A DNA stretch of 64,000 nucleotides from Saposhnikovia divaricata (lineage: Eukaryota; Streptophyta; Magnoliopsida; Apiales; Apiaceae). The notes beneath the pieces were generated by a model. It made no database searches and had not been told where the DNA came from. It worked only from the letters and a program-made list of their open reading frames with translations. Shown here piece by piece: positions 11,895 through 22,631 of the stretch (its first letter is position 1; each line of letters begins with the position of its first letter). Where the stretch lies: NCBI GenBank assembly GCA_036435485.1, contig CM071596.1, positions 10,320,001-10,384,000 of the forward strand. Reading direction: 5' to 3'. The position numbers and the translations under genes were made by a program.

Positions 11895-12659
11895 TCATTC
11901 ATCGTACATAACATACATTAAGCTTCCACATGCCCAAGCATAGGGAACTGCTTTTATACTCTCTATCTCCTTAATTGTCGACAGACAGTGATCCTTTGAT
12001 AGAGCAACTCCTTTCTTGAAAGGTAAGAAACCCCTCTTGGAGTTCTGCATGTTAAAACGAGCTAATACTTCATCAATGTAGGGCTCTTGAGATAAAGCCA
12101 ACATCCTTTTCTTGCGATCCCTTATTACTTTGATCCCAAGGATGTATGCCGCTTCACCTAAGTCCTTCATTTCAAATTGTTTGAACAACCATGCCTTTAT
12201 TGATGACAACATCTTAACATTGTTTCCAATGAGTAAAATGTCATCAACATACAGTACTAGAAAAACCACTGCATTACCCTCACTTCTCTTATACACACAT
12301 GATTCGCTTGGACTTTGATCAAATCCATATGACTGGACTGCCTGATCAAAACGAATATTCCAGTCCCTAGAAGCTTGTTTTAGTCCATAAATAGACCTCT
12401 TAAGCTTACAAACAAGATGTTCTTGGCCTTCCTTAATGAATCCTTTTGGTTGTTGCATATAGATGGTTTCCTCAAGACTTCCATTAAGGAAAGCTGTCTT
12501 GACATCCATTTGCCAAATCTCATAATCGAGATGAGCTGCTATAGATAAAAGAATCCGGATCGACTTAAGCATAACAACCGGCGAAAAAGTTTCCTCATAA
12601 TCGATCCCTTCTTTCTGAGTATACCCTTTCGCAACAAGTCGTGCTTTCCAGGCTTTCAC
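11895..12659 (-). pseudogene. Nested copia reverse transcriptase
   Basis: Copia RT core with WKARLVAKGYTQKEGIDY, WQMDVKTAFLNG, IYGLKQASRDWN and catalytic YVDDILLIGN. It is in the same frame as the upstream piece and separated from it by an in-frame TAA. At the 3' side the frame is lost after SLMYVMYDE, where relatives continue with the TRPDI...FAVG segment. Confidence 0.9.
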
Positions 12660-12671
12660 CTTTTTGTCAGA

Positions 12672-13391
12672 TTATCTTTTCTTCTTGTAGATCCACATAC
12701 ATCCAATGGGTTTTACACCTTTGGGTGGTTCCACGAGCTCCCAAACTTGATTAGAATACATAGATTCCATCTCAGATTCCATTGCCTTTTGCCAAAGATC
12801 TGCATCTTTATCTAGAATTGCTTCTTCGTATGTCCTGGGATCCTCATCATGTTCACCAGAGACCAAGTCCGAGGACTCTCCCAAAAACATGAATCTATCA
12901 GGTTGTTGAACAACCCTCCCACTACGACGAAGCACCGGTGTGGTATTAGTGACAGGTTGTGCATTTTCTTGTGGTTGATCTACTTGTACTATTGGCACTT
13001 GGGGATTATCTGTCCCTCCCACTAGTTCCTCTAAAACGATACTACTCATGGGTTTGTGTTTCATTATATAGTCTTCTTCTAAGAATCTAGCATTGGTACT
13101 AACAATGATATCTCGATCCCTAGGACTATAAAATGAATAACCTTTCGTTCCCATGGGATAGCCTACAAACAGCCTTACTTCTGTACGAGATTCTAACTTG
13201 GTCGCGTTCTTGTTCAGCACATGTGCTGGACAACCCCAAATCCGAATATGTCTTAGACTTGGTTTGCTACCAGTCCACAATTCTATTGGAGTCTTGGGAA
13301 CCGACTTAGAAGGTACCAAGTTCAGAAGGTAAGCCGCTGTTTCTATAGCATGTCCCCAAAACGACTTGGGTAAATCTGAATAACTCATCAT
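12672..13391 (-). pseudogene. Nested copia integrase C-terminus to RT N-terminus
   Basis: Begins at the end of the integrase core (MMSYSDLPKSFWGHAIETAA), passes the copia-specific GKKP-like block (VPSKSVPKTPIELW; RLFVGYPMGTKGY), an acidic linker and the start of RT (VWELVEPPKGVKPIGCMWIYK). It ends in an in-frame stop before the RT core. The catalytic Glu motif (NGVAERRNRTL) lies just upstream in another frame (about 13400-13445), so integrase is split by a deletion/frameshift. Confidence 0.88.
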
Positions 13392-13432
13392 CGATCTAAC
13401 ACTCTCTAAAAGAGTCCGATTCCTTCTCTCTG

Positions 13433-15166
13433 CTACACCATTCTGCTGAGGTCCCTAAATTCTCCAAGCAAGTATTCGCCACCACGATCTGATCGTAGTG
13501 ACTTGATACATTTTCCAAGATGTCGCTTCTCCGCACTTGCTTTGTACTCTTTGAATTTTTTAAAGCAGTCAGACTTACGGCGCAACAAATAAATGTACCC
13601 ATATCTAGAATAATCGTCAATGAAAGTGACAAAATACTCATAACCTCCTCTTGCTTGGATACTCATAGGTCCACATAAATCAGTATGAACCAATTCTAAC
13701 ACTTCTTTAGCTCTATTCCCCTTTGCTTTAAAAGGCCTATTAGTCATCTTACCTTCCAAGCAGGATTCACAAACTGGAAATGGCTCCACTGCCAACGAGC
13801 CTAATGGCCCATCTACTACCAGTCTTTGAATCCTCCTCAAGTTAATATGACCTAATATTAAGTGCCAAATATATGTTTGGTTCAATTCAGAAGGTTTCTT
13901 TCTTTTATTTGAGCTAGAAAGAATGTTATTAGTTTCCTTATGTTGCAGCATTGGTTGGATAGGATTAATAATATATAAATTGTCTTGCAATGTACCAGAA
14001 CATATAACTCGTTTATTCATCATAATAGAAACATTACGATCCAAACAAACATTATAACCATCCATGGCAAGTTTAGAAACCGAAATTAAATTCCTTCTAA
14101 ACGAAGGTACATAAAGACAATTGTTCAAAACCAAAATCCTATCATCGCCAAAAGACAATGTAATTATTCCAACTGCAACTACTGCTACTTTCGTAGCATC
14201 TCCCATGAACACATATATCTCGCCATCTCTAAGCATTCTGGATTGCTGGAACCCCTGCATAGAGTTACAAACATGGTCAGTGGCTCCTGTATCTACACAC
14301 CAAGTGCTCGTAGATATAGCCGCTATATATGTTTCTGTAACTAGAGAAAGAGACATACCAGTATTGTTTGTCTTCTTAGGAAGAGGACAATCCTGTTTCC
14401 AGTGACCTGACTGCTTGCACCTGAAGCACTTGCCCTTAGGCTTTTTCACACCACCTTGAACTCCTACTGCATTAGCAACCTTTCCAGCTTTCTGTGTCTG
14501 AGTCTTTTTCTTCTTCTTACCTTTCGGCTTAGATGAAGAAGCTTTCTCGGCCACATTCACTTGAACATTCTGCTTAAAGAGTCCTTCAGCTGCCTGAAGT
14601 TCTGTCAGAAGTTCCGCGAGACTATACATCCTTTTGTTCATGGTGTAATTCAAGCGGAACTGCTCAAAACTTTTGGGCAAGCTCATAAGGATGATATCGA
14701 TCTGGGTTTCCCCATCAATATCAGCACCAAGGATCTCCATCTCATTCAGATGAGACATCATTCTGAGAACATGATCCCTAACAGGTGTTCCTTCAACCAT
14801 CTGAGTGTTCATTAAAGCCTTCATTGCTACTTGCCTAGCAGCCCTATTCTGTTCTCCAAAAAGTTCCTTGAGATTAAAGAGCATATCTGAAGCAGTGGGC
14901 ATAGCCTGATGCTGATGCTGCAAAACACCCGACATTGCTGCCAGAATGTAACATCGCGACATCTCATCAGCCTTAATCCACCGCTTATAATACTCCTTCT
15001 CACTTTCAGGAGCATCTTCAGCAGGCTGGTCTGGCTTGGGTTCATAAGTACAAAATTTGTACTCCTCAGCAGTCAACACTATGTCCAAATTACGTTTCCA
15101 TTCAATATAGTTCGGTCCAGTAAGTTTGTTATCCTTAAGTATGGTGAATAGTGGATTAAAGCCCAT
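13433..15166 (-). pseudogene. Nested copia gag-protease-integrase N-half
   Basis: Starts with ATG at 15166 (MGFNPLFTILKDNKLTG). Residues 1-210 form a copia gag (UBN2-like) domain. A CCHC knuckle CFRCKQSGHWKQDC follows a lysine-rich stretch. The protease motif is CVDTGATDHVCN. The pre-integrase zinc region has HLILGH...CESCLEGK, and the integrase core shows its first two Asp residues (HTDLCGPM, RSDRGGEY). The frame ends soon after, where a deletion removed the segment before NGVAER. Gag forms the particle; protease cuts the polyprotein. Confidence 0.92.
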
Positions 15167-16819
15167 AATGATCTAATCCTGAGAATCATACATGTAGCAC
15201 ATAATCAGATAGTTGCATAAATCTTAAAACCTATTGGTTTCCTCTAACAATTAATTAAAATTAATGCACTAATATTTAAACACCATAAGTATCTGGTACG
15301 CCACGATGGATGACATATATACCACTTAAATTCGTTTAAATATTACTTCGGTCCTATTACTAAATAATACGCCACGTTAGGGTGGACTATATATTATTTT
15401 TCATAGCTAAGTGTATACCATTATTAAATCTTAAATTAATAAAAAAGACTGGATACCACCATTAAATATTTCAAATCAATAATCGATAATAGGATAATTC
15501 CCAGATCGGGGGGAGCATTGTCAAGAGGCATCACTTAAGACCCCTTTCTAGACAGAATCATCCTTTCTCTCAATATTGAAAATCTATATTCAATCAGTGG
15601 TACCCTTCTAATTAATCGAATTCTATGAAACTTGGTACGCCACGATGGGTGGCATGTATACCTTTCAATATTCGTAATTAATTTAGGAAGTTTGTTCTAG
15701 TAATATCCATAACACTACCTGACACCATAAATCATACGCCACGATGGGTGGCATGTGTATAATTTATATTCGTCTCGGTGTTAAATTACATACAAACAAT
15801 AATGGAGACCATGGGATTTAATTCCTAATTAATTCCCTCACCCACTTAGAATTTTTATTTAAAATTGAGGAATTTTATCTAGCATGCATCGCCTTATGTT
15901 ATTTAATCGCAGTCCACATGTATCAAAATACACAAAACACATAACATAACAGCATGCTATTCATGATTAAAGCATAATAAATAAATACTATGTCCATGTC
16001 GTCCCAATTATGTTAAACATGCAATTAAAAAAATAATTACACACATAATTAACAACACACATAACATAATTAATTAAATCAATAATCAAAAATCAGTGGA
16101 AAAAATTAAAATAAAATTTTCCACTATTATGGCCCCTTGAAAAAAAAAATTCCAGCGCTTTATTCTGCTGAAAAAAAATTTTCTGCCAAAAAAAAATGCT
16201 GTTGCGCAGTTAGTTCCTGCGTTACAGCCCTGGAACCGCTGTCACGCATGTGCGTCATGCGTTACAGCCTGTTACAGAGCTGTCACGCATGTGCGTCATG
16301 CGTTACAGGCCGTTACAGACCTGTAACGCAGCCTGCACATGCGTTACAGGCTTCAGACCAGGAATTCTGCCGCGCGCCGCCTCTCCTCTGTTGCCTGTTC
16401 TCCAGATCTGTTTCTGTTCGACTTAGTTAATCAACACAGCCATCAAGTAGCTTCGCAGCGGACAAAATTGTTTCTCCGATTTGATTTCCGATCGAACGTA
16501 ATTGTTACAAAATACCCGGATTTTTACATAATCCATCAAACAATTACATACAAAACAGATCTAATACAAAACTAATTTTGTAAATCTATTCTAACACGAT
16601 CAACCCTCGTGTTTTACAACCACGATAAACCACGTGGAAACCAAACAAAATAACCACGATTAAACCACGTGGGATCCAAACACATAATTAAAATTACATG
16701 GCCATAACAGTGGATACTAAACAACCTGCAAAAGATTATTATCCAAGCACACTACTATACACATGAATATATAATTACGACATGGACATCGTATCAAAAT
16801 TCGCAGAACCAATGAACTA
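15167..16819 (-). other. Long 5' leader of the nested copia with hairpin repeats
   Basis: About 1.65 kb between primer site and gag without coding. It holds four dispersed copies of a unit with core ACGCCAC-GATG-GGTGGC (about 15295-15323, 15367-15396, 15634-15662, 15733-15762), each able to fold on GCCAC/GTGGC. Near 16213-16345 there is a GC-rich 41-bp tandem repeat (unit start GCTGTCACGC at 16238 and 16279). Confidence 0.75.
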
Positions 16820-16833
16820 GGCTCTTGATACCA
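16820..16833 (-). other. Primer binding site of the nested copia
   Basis: The minus strand reads TGGTATCAAGAGCC two bases from the LTR end. It is close to the initiator-Met primer site TGGTATCAGAGC common in copia elements, with one extra A. Confidence 0.8.
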
Positions 16834-16835
16834 AT

Positions 16836-17321
16836 TGTTGGGACAATCAGATCTTGGCACTGCGAATTTTGATACAATCAATTAACGAGTACGAATAGAA
16901 AAGTCACCTTGTTAACGGTTGATTCCACACTCTTCTATTGTATTCCCAAATTCCCTTGAGCGAAGTGTGGCCTTCGTCTTCTCAAGTTATCCTCTCTTCT
17001 TGCTCCTGGGTGGCTACCAATTTTTCCGACCCGCCCCCAGCAAGAAGAGAATAGGAATATATATAGGCTACAATAGGGATCATGGATAATTAGGTTGGGC
17101 CTTCTAATTACATCTTGAGCTTAGCCCAATGTAATTAAATATTAATTCAATCCACTAAAGAATTAATATTTGCACTACCTTTCCTAATACCGTAATTTAA
17201 TTAATTAATTCGGTTCCAATATTATTTGCTTATTAAATTCCCCATGTTTAAAATATCGCATGTCCATTAATTAAATAAATTACTGATAATTCATTTAATT
17301 AATATCTTTTATCCTTGATTA
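16836..17321 (-). repeat. 5' LTR of the nested copia, truncated
   Basis: About 486 bp identical or nearly so to the left part of 10515-11620. The remaining 620 bp are absent. At the break the 13-mer ATATCTTTTATCC (17302-17314) is repeated (17322-17334) before Tat sequence resumes, as seen after end-joining with filler synthesis. The deleted part contains the U3 side, so this LTR probably lacks its promoter. Confidence 0.85.
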
Positions 17322-17626
17322 ATATCTTTTATCCAAAATTGAAGCCCAATTCTGGAACGTTCCTAGAAAAATATCTTGGAAAAAATATCTAAGATATTTT
17401 GAAGAAATGTTTAAGATATTTTGAAAAAATATCTGAGATATTTTGAAGAAATATCAAACTCAAACCCAAACAAAAGGTTCGGAAACAGGCCCATTATGGC
17501 CATAGAGCCAAGCCCAAAGAAAGAAGGTATTTTTATAAAAATACACACTTTAAACATGTAAAGCCTTGAAGGCCCAAAAAGAAGAAAGGCCCATCAAGAA
17601 AAAGCCCGAAAAATTTTGATGCTTAA
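17322..17626 (+). other. Tat 3' UTR upstream of the tandem array
   Basis: Non-coding. It contains four imperfect copies of AAATATCTNAGATATTTTGA-like sequence (17367-17456), themselves partly palindromic around AGATATTT. Confidence 0.6.
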
Positions 17627-18240
17627 TTCGACCAGAATCTTGGTCGAAAGGACCAGGAATCTTGGTCGAAAAAGTGTTCGATAAGAGAAAATTTGGACGC
17701 TTAATTCGACCAGAATCTTGGTCGAAAGGACTAGGAATCTTGGTCAAAAAAGTGTTCGACAAGAGAAAATTTTGACGCTTAATTCGACCAGAATCTTGGT
17801 CGAAAGGACTAGGAATCTTGGTCGAAAAAGTGTTCGACAAGAGAAAGTTTGGATGCTTAATTCGACCAGAATCCTGGTCGAAATGACCAGGAATCTTGGT
17901 CGAAAAAGTGTTCGACCAGAGGAAATTTAGACGCTTAATTCGACCAGAATCCTGGTCGAAACGATCAGGAATCCTGGTCGAAAAAGCTGTCGACCAGGAA
18001 AAGATTGAACGCTTAATTCGACCAGAATCCTGGTCGAAACGACTAGGAACCCTGGTCGAAAATGTGTTCGAGCAGAGGAGAATGGAATGCTTACTTCGAC
18101 CAGAATCCTGGTCGAAACGACCAGGAATCCTGGTCGAAAATCTCTTCGATCAGGATTTGTTGAAGCCTTTATTTCGACCAGAATGTTGGTCGAATTTCTG
18201 GTCGAAATTCCTGGTCGAAAAACTCCTGTTTTGTTCGAAG
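17627..18240 (+). repeat. 78-bp tandem array in the Tat 3' UTR
   Basis: Eight units start with TTCGACC at 17627, 17705, 17783, 17861, 17939, 18017, 18095 and 18173, an exact 78-base step. Each unit holds the inverted repeat TTCGACCA-(6 bases)-TGGTCGAA and a second TGGTCGAA. The first units read AATCTTGG, the later ones AATCCTGG, so the array has two subtypes. Tandem repeats in this position are characteristic of Tat-clade elements and are a described source of satellite DNA. Short open frames through the array reflect the period being a multiple of three and are not evidence of coding. Confidence 0.95.
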
Positions 18241-18587
18241 ATTGCTATGAAAAATTGATTTTTGGACATCAAATCTTCGTGGACATGGAATTTTAAAGAG
18301 AGAAATACCTGTGGGTACTATATAACTCTAAGATATATTTACGATACGAGAAGTACTATGGATGATTCCTTCATATTGAATAGACAAAAATCCAGTAACA
18401 AAAGTTACTTGGAAATAATTGTTTAGCCTCAAATAAGGCAAATCATCGTAAATGTGTAGGTCGCTCCACTCTTTACATTAAGACGATACTTGTGAAACAC
18501 TAGTGTACAATTATTAACCCTGACCCAAGTCTCGGAAAAGACCATTAAAAACAACTTCAAGGAAAACCTGATCAGTTTTCCTAGAAG
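18241..18587 (+). other. Tat 3' UTR downstream of the array
   Basis: Non-coding sequence between the 78-bp array and the polypurine tract. Nothing else recognised. Confidence 0.6.
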
Positions 18588-18599
18588 TTGGGGGGCAAA
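18588..18599 (+). other. Polypurine tract of the Tat element
   Basis: The run TTGGGGGGCAAA lies directly before the 3' LTR start TGATATGG. Confidence 0.8.
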
Positions 18600-19113
18600 T
18601 GATATGGGCCGAAAATAAGCCCTAAAGACACATTTAATGTGACATTAAATAGACTAAGAATGGTCCAAACGTGGGGCCCACCAGATGGACCCAAAACCCC
18701 AATTATAATATTAATTTCGTAATTAATATTGGGGGAAATAAACAGCTCAGCAATAAGAGTTGGATAAGGATATTATCTCCATCAGGCTTAGCCACCAAGG
18801 CATCCAATTCAATATGGAAACTGATTCCTACAAGGAATAGATCTAGAACCTTCCTCAAAGGCTTTACCACCAAGTCTCTGACTCCTACCATAATTCTAAG
18901 GCTCCTCAGCCTATATAAAGGGTCAGACCCCTCAACCTAGAACTACGTTTTTGGCTTGATCTTTGATATTCATCAAAGTAAGTAGGCATCTTGTGAAGGC
19001 AGATTCAGCCACGAGCACGAGAGCAGCCATTAAAGCACGAAGCTCACACACCTTTGCATTAAATACACAAACCCTAGCCGCAATACTAGTAACCTAATTT
19101 TTATTCCATAACA
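18600..19113 (+). repeat. 3' LTR of the Tat element
   Basis: Same 514 bp length as the 5' LTR, ending CCATAACA. It contains an intact CTATATAAAGG TATA-like motif at about 18912. The target duplication ATCTC follows at 19114. Confidence 0.95.
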
Positions 19114-19352
19114 ATCTCATTCCACCTAAAATATTCTGTGAAGGATATGGACAAAAAGACAACTAGAGATGGGCTTTACCACCACATATATCATGTCAAA
19201 GTTCAACTCTATCCAAACTACCCTACATTATTGAACCTAGAAGATCTGAAGAATTATCTCTTTGAAGGCAGCTAGGTAAGTTACTCATATTAAAAGATCA
19301 TTCAATTTGAGGCCTTCAGAAAGTGTGATGTTAACTGAATTTGTTAAACAGG

Positions 19353-22098
19353 ATGGAAAGCAAGAACCTATTCAACAAATACAATAAGGTGCAATTATTC
19401 AAAACTGGGAGAATAGATTGGATAATACGTGTTCGAGCTCAGGCCGTCTGGAAAGGGATAAATAGGCAGACTCAGGAATTCCGTGATTTAAATGTGATCT
19501 TTATTGATGATTCGGTACAGATACGATATTTATTAATTGTTGTTTTTGTCAGTCATAAATACCTGTCTGTTATCATAGTCTGGTATTTTACATACATTCT
19601 ATATGTTGCACTGAATATTTTTTACATGTAGAATTCGAGGATTCATGCATTTTTGAGTGCGAAGATATGTGATTCTTTGACGATTCCCTGAAAGAAGGGT
19701 GCATCTACACCCTATCAAACTTTCATGTCAGAGTGTATGTTAAAGATGAAAAGAACAGAGCTGTCAGATTTGAAAAACACATATATTTTGCTATCCATAC
19801 CAGCTTGAAACTAGAAGAAGATAATCTCACGAATATAGCGCCTTATGCTTTCGATTTGTATGAACTAAGTGATGTTCCTAACTTACTAAGTGATGTTCCT
19901 AACTTACTAAGTGATTCTCGCTTCTTGATCGGTACGAAAGGAACAACCTTTGATCATTAATTTTAGTTATTATGATATTGTACATGATTTCTGATTAAAA
20001 TTTATCCCTTATATTAGATGTTGTTGGTATAATAGAAGATCGCAATTTGAGTGTTGTTCGTTCCAAAGAAGAAGAAAAGAAAAGCCATATGAAGTTTAGG
20101 ATAACTGATGGGAGGTATAACAAATCTTAAATCTACGTAAAATTTGTACAAGTAATCTAGATTGATAGTAATGAGGTGTTTCTTTGGAAATTTTTGTTAT
20201 TAGGTCTGGGCTGAATGTTACTTTCTTCAATACATTGGCTGAAGATTTGGAGAAAGAGTTGAATAACTTGAAAGAAGAAACTGTTACAATCGTTATTGCA
20301 AGTACCAAAGTGAATGAACATGAAGGTAGTTAACATTATGCAAACACTTAGGTTGTGTTCACTTGGGGAGAATGGAATGAGGTAGGAATGGAATGAAAAT
20401 TGTAAACAAAATTTATGACAAAAGAAGGGATGTTAGGGGAAATAATGAACAAATATAATGGTGAAGAAATTTCTTATGATGAAAATTGCAAGGAAAATGA
20501 TGATGATTGGGAATGGAGCATTCCTTCCAAAACATGTGGGTTAGAACTTTAGTTTAAATTGTGTGGAAAGGAATGAAGTAAGGAATGAAAATTTAAACAA
20601 TTTTCCCAATCTTCCCCAAATAAGAGTATAAATTTCATTCCATTCTTCCCCCATTCCATTCAAGTGAAGTGAACATAGCCTTAGTTCAATTTCAAATCCA
20701 CTACTGTACACTATGCTTGGAATTATCTACCAATTACAATTGAAATATTGTATGTTTTAACTTTTCTTGGAAAGGAACCCCGTGCTTGAACAACTATCCA
20801 GCTACTCGATTCTACCTTAATATCGATCACTACAGTGTTAAAAAAATGAAGGAACGGTATGAACCAATTTACTAATATGTATATTATAATTTTTTAACAA
20901 TCATAAATGTAACCAATATAAATTAATATTATTGCTTATTCAGTATGTTTGTAAAAGTAGTGGAACATATAATATATATCGTAATTACTGTTTTGTAGAC
21001 TCTTGGATCCTACATTCTGTGCAAAAGAAATTGAGCCCGAAGTGGAGAACATAGTTCAGATTTTGACAGTGGCAGAGATAAAAAAATTGCCAAAAGAATA
21101 CATTCAGGTAATGTGTAATTGATCATTTTACTAAAATAATAGGTTTTCTAATTGTAAGTACTCTCTATAATGTTTTACATATTTTGTAAAATTATTGTAG
21201 AGAAAAGTTAGGTGCCAAATCACTGTCAAAAAACTTGAGCAGAAAACCAACTGATATGACAATGTGTGTACATCATGTGGAGAAGAGGTGAACACAGTAG
21301 AAGGGAGGTATAGATGCCTAAAATGTGTGAGAAACATACCTTATCCTGATAAAAGGTTCTACCTGTTTCTACTGTTAATTTTATGGCAATATAGTGTTAC
21401 CTTAATTATTTATTGCTATTAATTTTGATAATAATGCATTTTAATCTAATTTTATAGGTTTAGACTGGCCACCATATGTAATGATAGAACTGGCATTCTT
21501 GCAATTATATTTCCTGATGATGAAATTCAGCATATTCTTGGGAAAAATGCTTTCGAGGTTGAGGATGAAGTAAGTAATTTGTCTTAAAAAAGACTTTTTG
21601 ATAGGTATGTATATAGTTTTTGATATTCTGCATTGATCTTGAAGATAGGAGATGATATTACTTTTCCTTCAATGCTGAATTTTTTTGAGAAGAAAGAGTA
21701 TGTTCTAACATTGAATATAGAAGAAAATAATGTGCACAAGTCCAGCAATATTTACATTGCTACAGAGATTAATGATCCAGTTGAAATGTTGGGAAATCAC
21801 AGCCCAGGTCCAGGGGAAGCTATTCCAATGAATGAGAACTCAGTTAGTATGGTAATTGTCACTAAAAAATATTGTATATTTCTTTTGTTGATACAAAGTT
21901 TCAATTCAGTATTGTAGTAACTTGCTTTTCTGATTCTGTAACAGCAAGTTGATGCACCTGATATGACTAAAACCAGTCCTCCTACTGCAAAGTCATCAAA
22001 CAAAGTTAGAAGCAGGGAAAAAATGAAAATGTTGCATATGAGCTTGAGGACAATCTTCCAATTGGGAAATTTAGTATGGTGAAGTTCGAGAAGGTAAT
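19353..22098 (+). pseudogene. RPA70-like (replication factor A protein 1) gene A, decayed
   Basis: Several GT-AG exons encode consecutive OB-fold pieces of a plant RPA1-like single-strand-DNA-binding protein: first fold from about 19353 (RVRAQAVWKGI, LNVIFIDD), its continuation at 19631-19890 (DSLKEGCIYTLSNFHVRVY), then 20008-20116, 20205-20325, 20770-20860 and 21000-21105. A zinc-ribbon segment (CTSCGE...CLKC, about 21202-21355) and a C-terminal fold (21459-21845) follow. An in-frame TGA stands where relatives have Trp in the NWYD-like motif before the zinc ribbon, and a one-base slip lies near 22018. A MITE sits in one intron. RPA binds ssDNA in replication and repair; RPA1-like genes are also frequent in plant Helitrons. 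Confidence 0.8.
20351..20680. mobile_element. Tourist-like (PIF/Harbinger) MITE in an intron
   Basis: A 330-bp element. Left end GGTTGTGTTCACTT, inverted right end GGCTATGTTCACTT, and TTA on both sides (20348-20350 and 20681-20683). Both ends continue with GAATGGAATG. It lies between two RPA70-like exons. Confidence 0.8.
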
Positions 22099-22631
22099 TA
22101 TTTAATTACCACCAATTAATTTTCATACCACATATCTCTGTTCTACCTAATACACCTTACCAAAATTGCTATTGATGAATCTTTCAAATTACTATGCATG
22201 TTTAATGAAATTTATTAAGAAGAGAGGTTTTTGCTTTACTATTTGCTGGAGTTCTTTGCTTTTGACACAAACCTTTGCAAAAGGCTTTTTGTTTGGATTT
22301 GCCTCTTTATGAGCTACTGAAATGATATAATGTTTGGCAACCTTATTTTCTAATTTGAGAATGTCTGTACTAAAATTTTATGAGGATTCTGTGCATTGTT
22401 GTCCGGTTTCATGTTTAAGTATTATGGCATTTATTTGGATGCAGAACTTTCATGTAATCTTGATACTTCATTATGACATGATTTCTTATGCTTTTTGATT
22501 CTTTCCAAATTACACATCCCATATCACAACTACATTAACTAAATTTTCAACCAAGTAGAAGAGGTGCATTAAATTTCCTATCAATATTGTACTGGTAACC
22601 AATGTATGACCAAATACTTTTTTAAGATATC
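22099..22631. other. Spacer between the two RPA70-like genes
   Basis: AT-rich, no convincing exon. It may be an intron if A and B are one transcription unit. It could also contain the promoter of gene B. Confidence 0.4.

Larger units (their letters stand above)
10515..17321 (-). mobile_element. Ty1/copia retrotransposon nested in the Tat element, 5' LTR truncated
   Basis: On the minus strand the order is: truncated 5' LTR (17321-16836), primer site, long leader, gag, protease, integrase, RT, RNase H remnant, purine tract, full 3' LTR (11620-10515). Integrase preceding RT defines copia. No target duplication can be shown, because the right end is deleted. The element entered the Tat 3' region and is therefore younger than the Tat insertion. 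Coding is interrupted by deletions and stops, so it cannot move on its own. Clade is not assigned. Confidence 0.92.
1640..19113 (+). mobile_element. Ty3/gypsy Tat-lineage LTR retrotransposon (carries a nested copia)
   Basis: A full-length element with two 514-bp LTRs and a perfect 5-bp target duplication ATCTC (1635-1639 and 19114-19118). Order: LTR, primer site, gag-protease, RT, RNase H, second RNase H, integrase, antisense gene, tandem repeats, purine tract, LTR. A second RNase H, an antisense gene and a 3' tandem-repeat region are established hallmarks of the plant Tat clade (Ogre, Grande, Retand and relatives). Coding is broken by stops and frameshifts, so the copy is non-autonomous. Removing the nested copia (10515-17321) leaves about 10.7 kb. 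By eye the LTRs differ at about 14 of 514 positions. Confidence 0.93.

Noticed and set aside
14121..15151. Plus-strand open frames opposite the copia gag-protease region
   Set aside because: Shadow frames of the minus-strand coding region with no domain of their own.
17718..18296. Overlapping open frames through the 78-bp array
   Set aside because: The period is a multiple of three, so any frame free of stops in one unit stays open. No start context or domain supports a protein.
19133..19275. Short frame starting MDKKTTRDGLYHH as an RPA first exon
   Set aside because: It ends in a stop before the next acceptor and does not resemble an OB-fold. It may be a captured or decayed exon, but I cannot support it.
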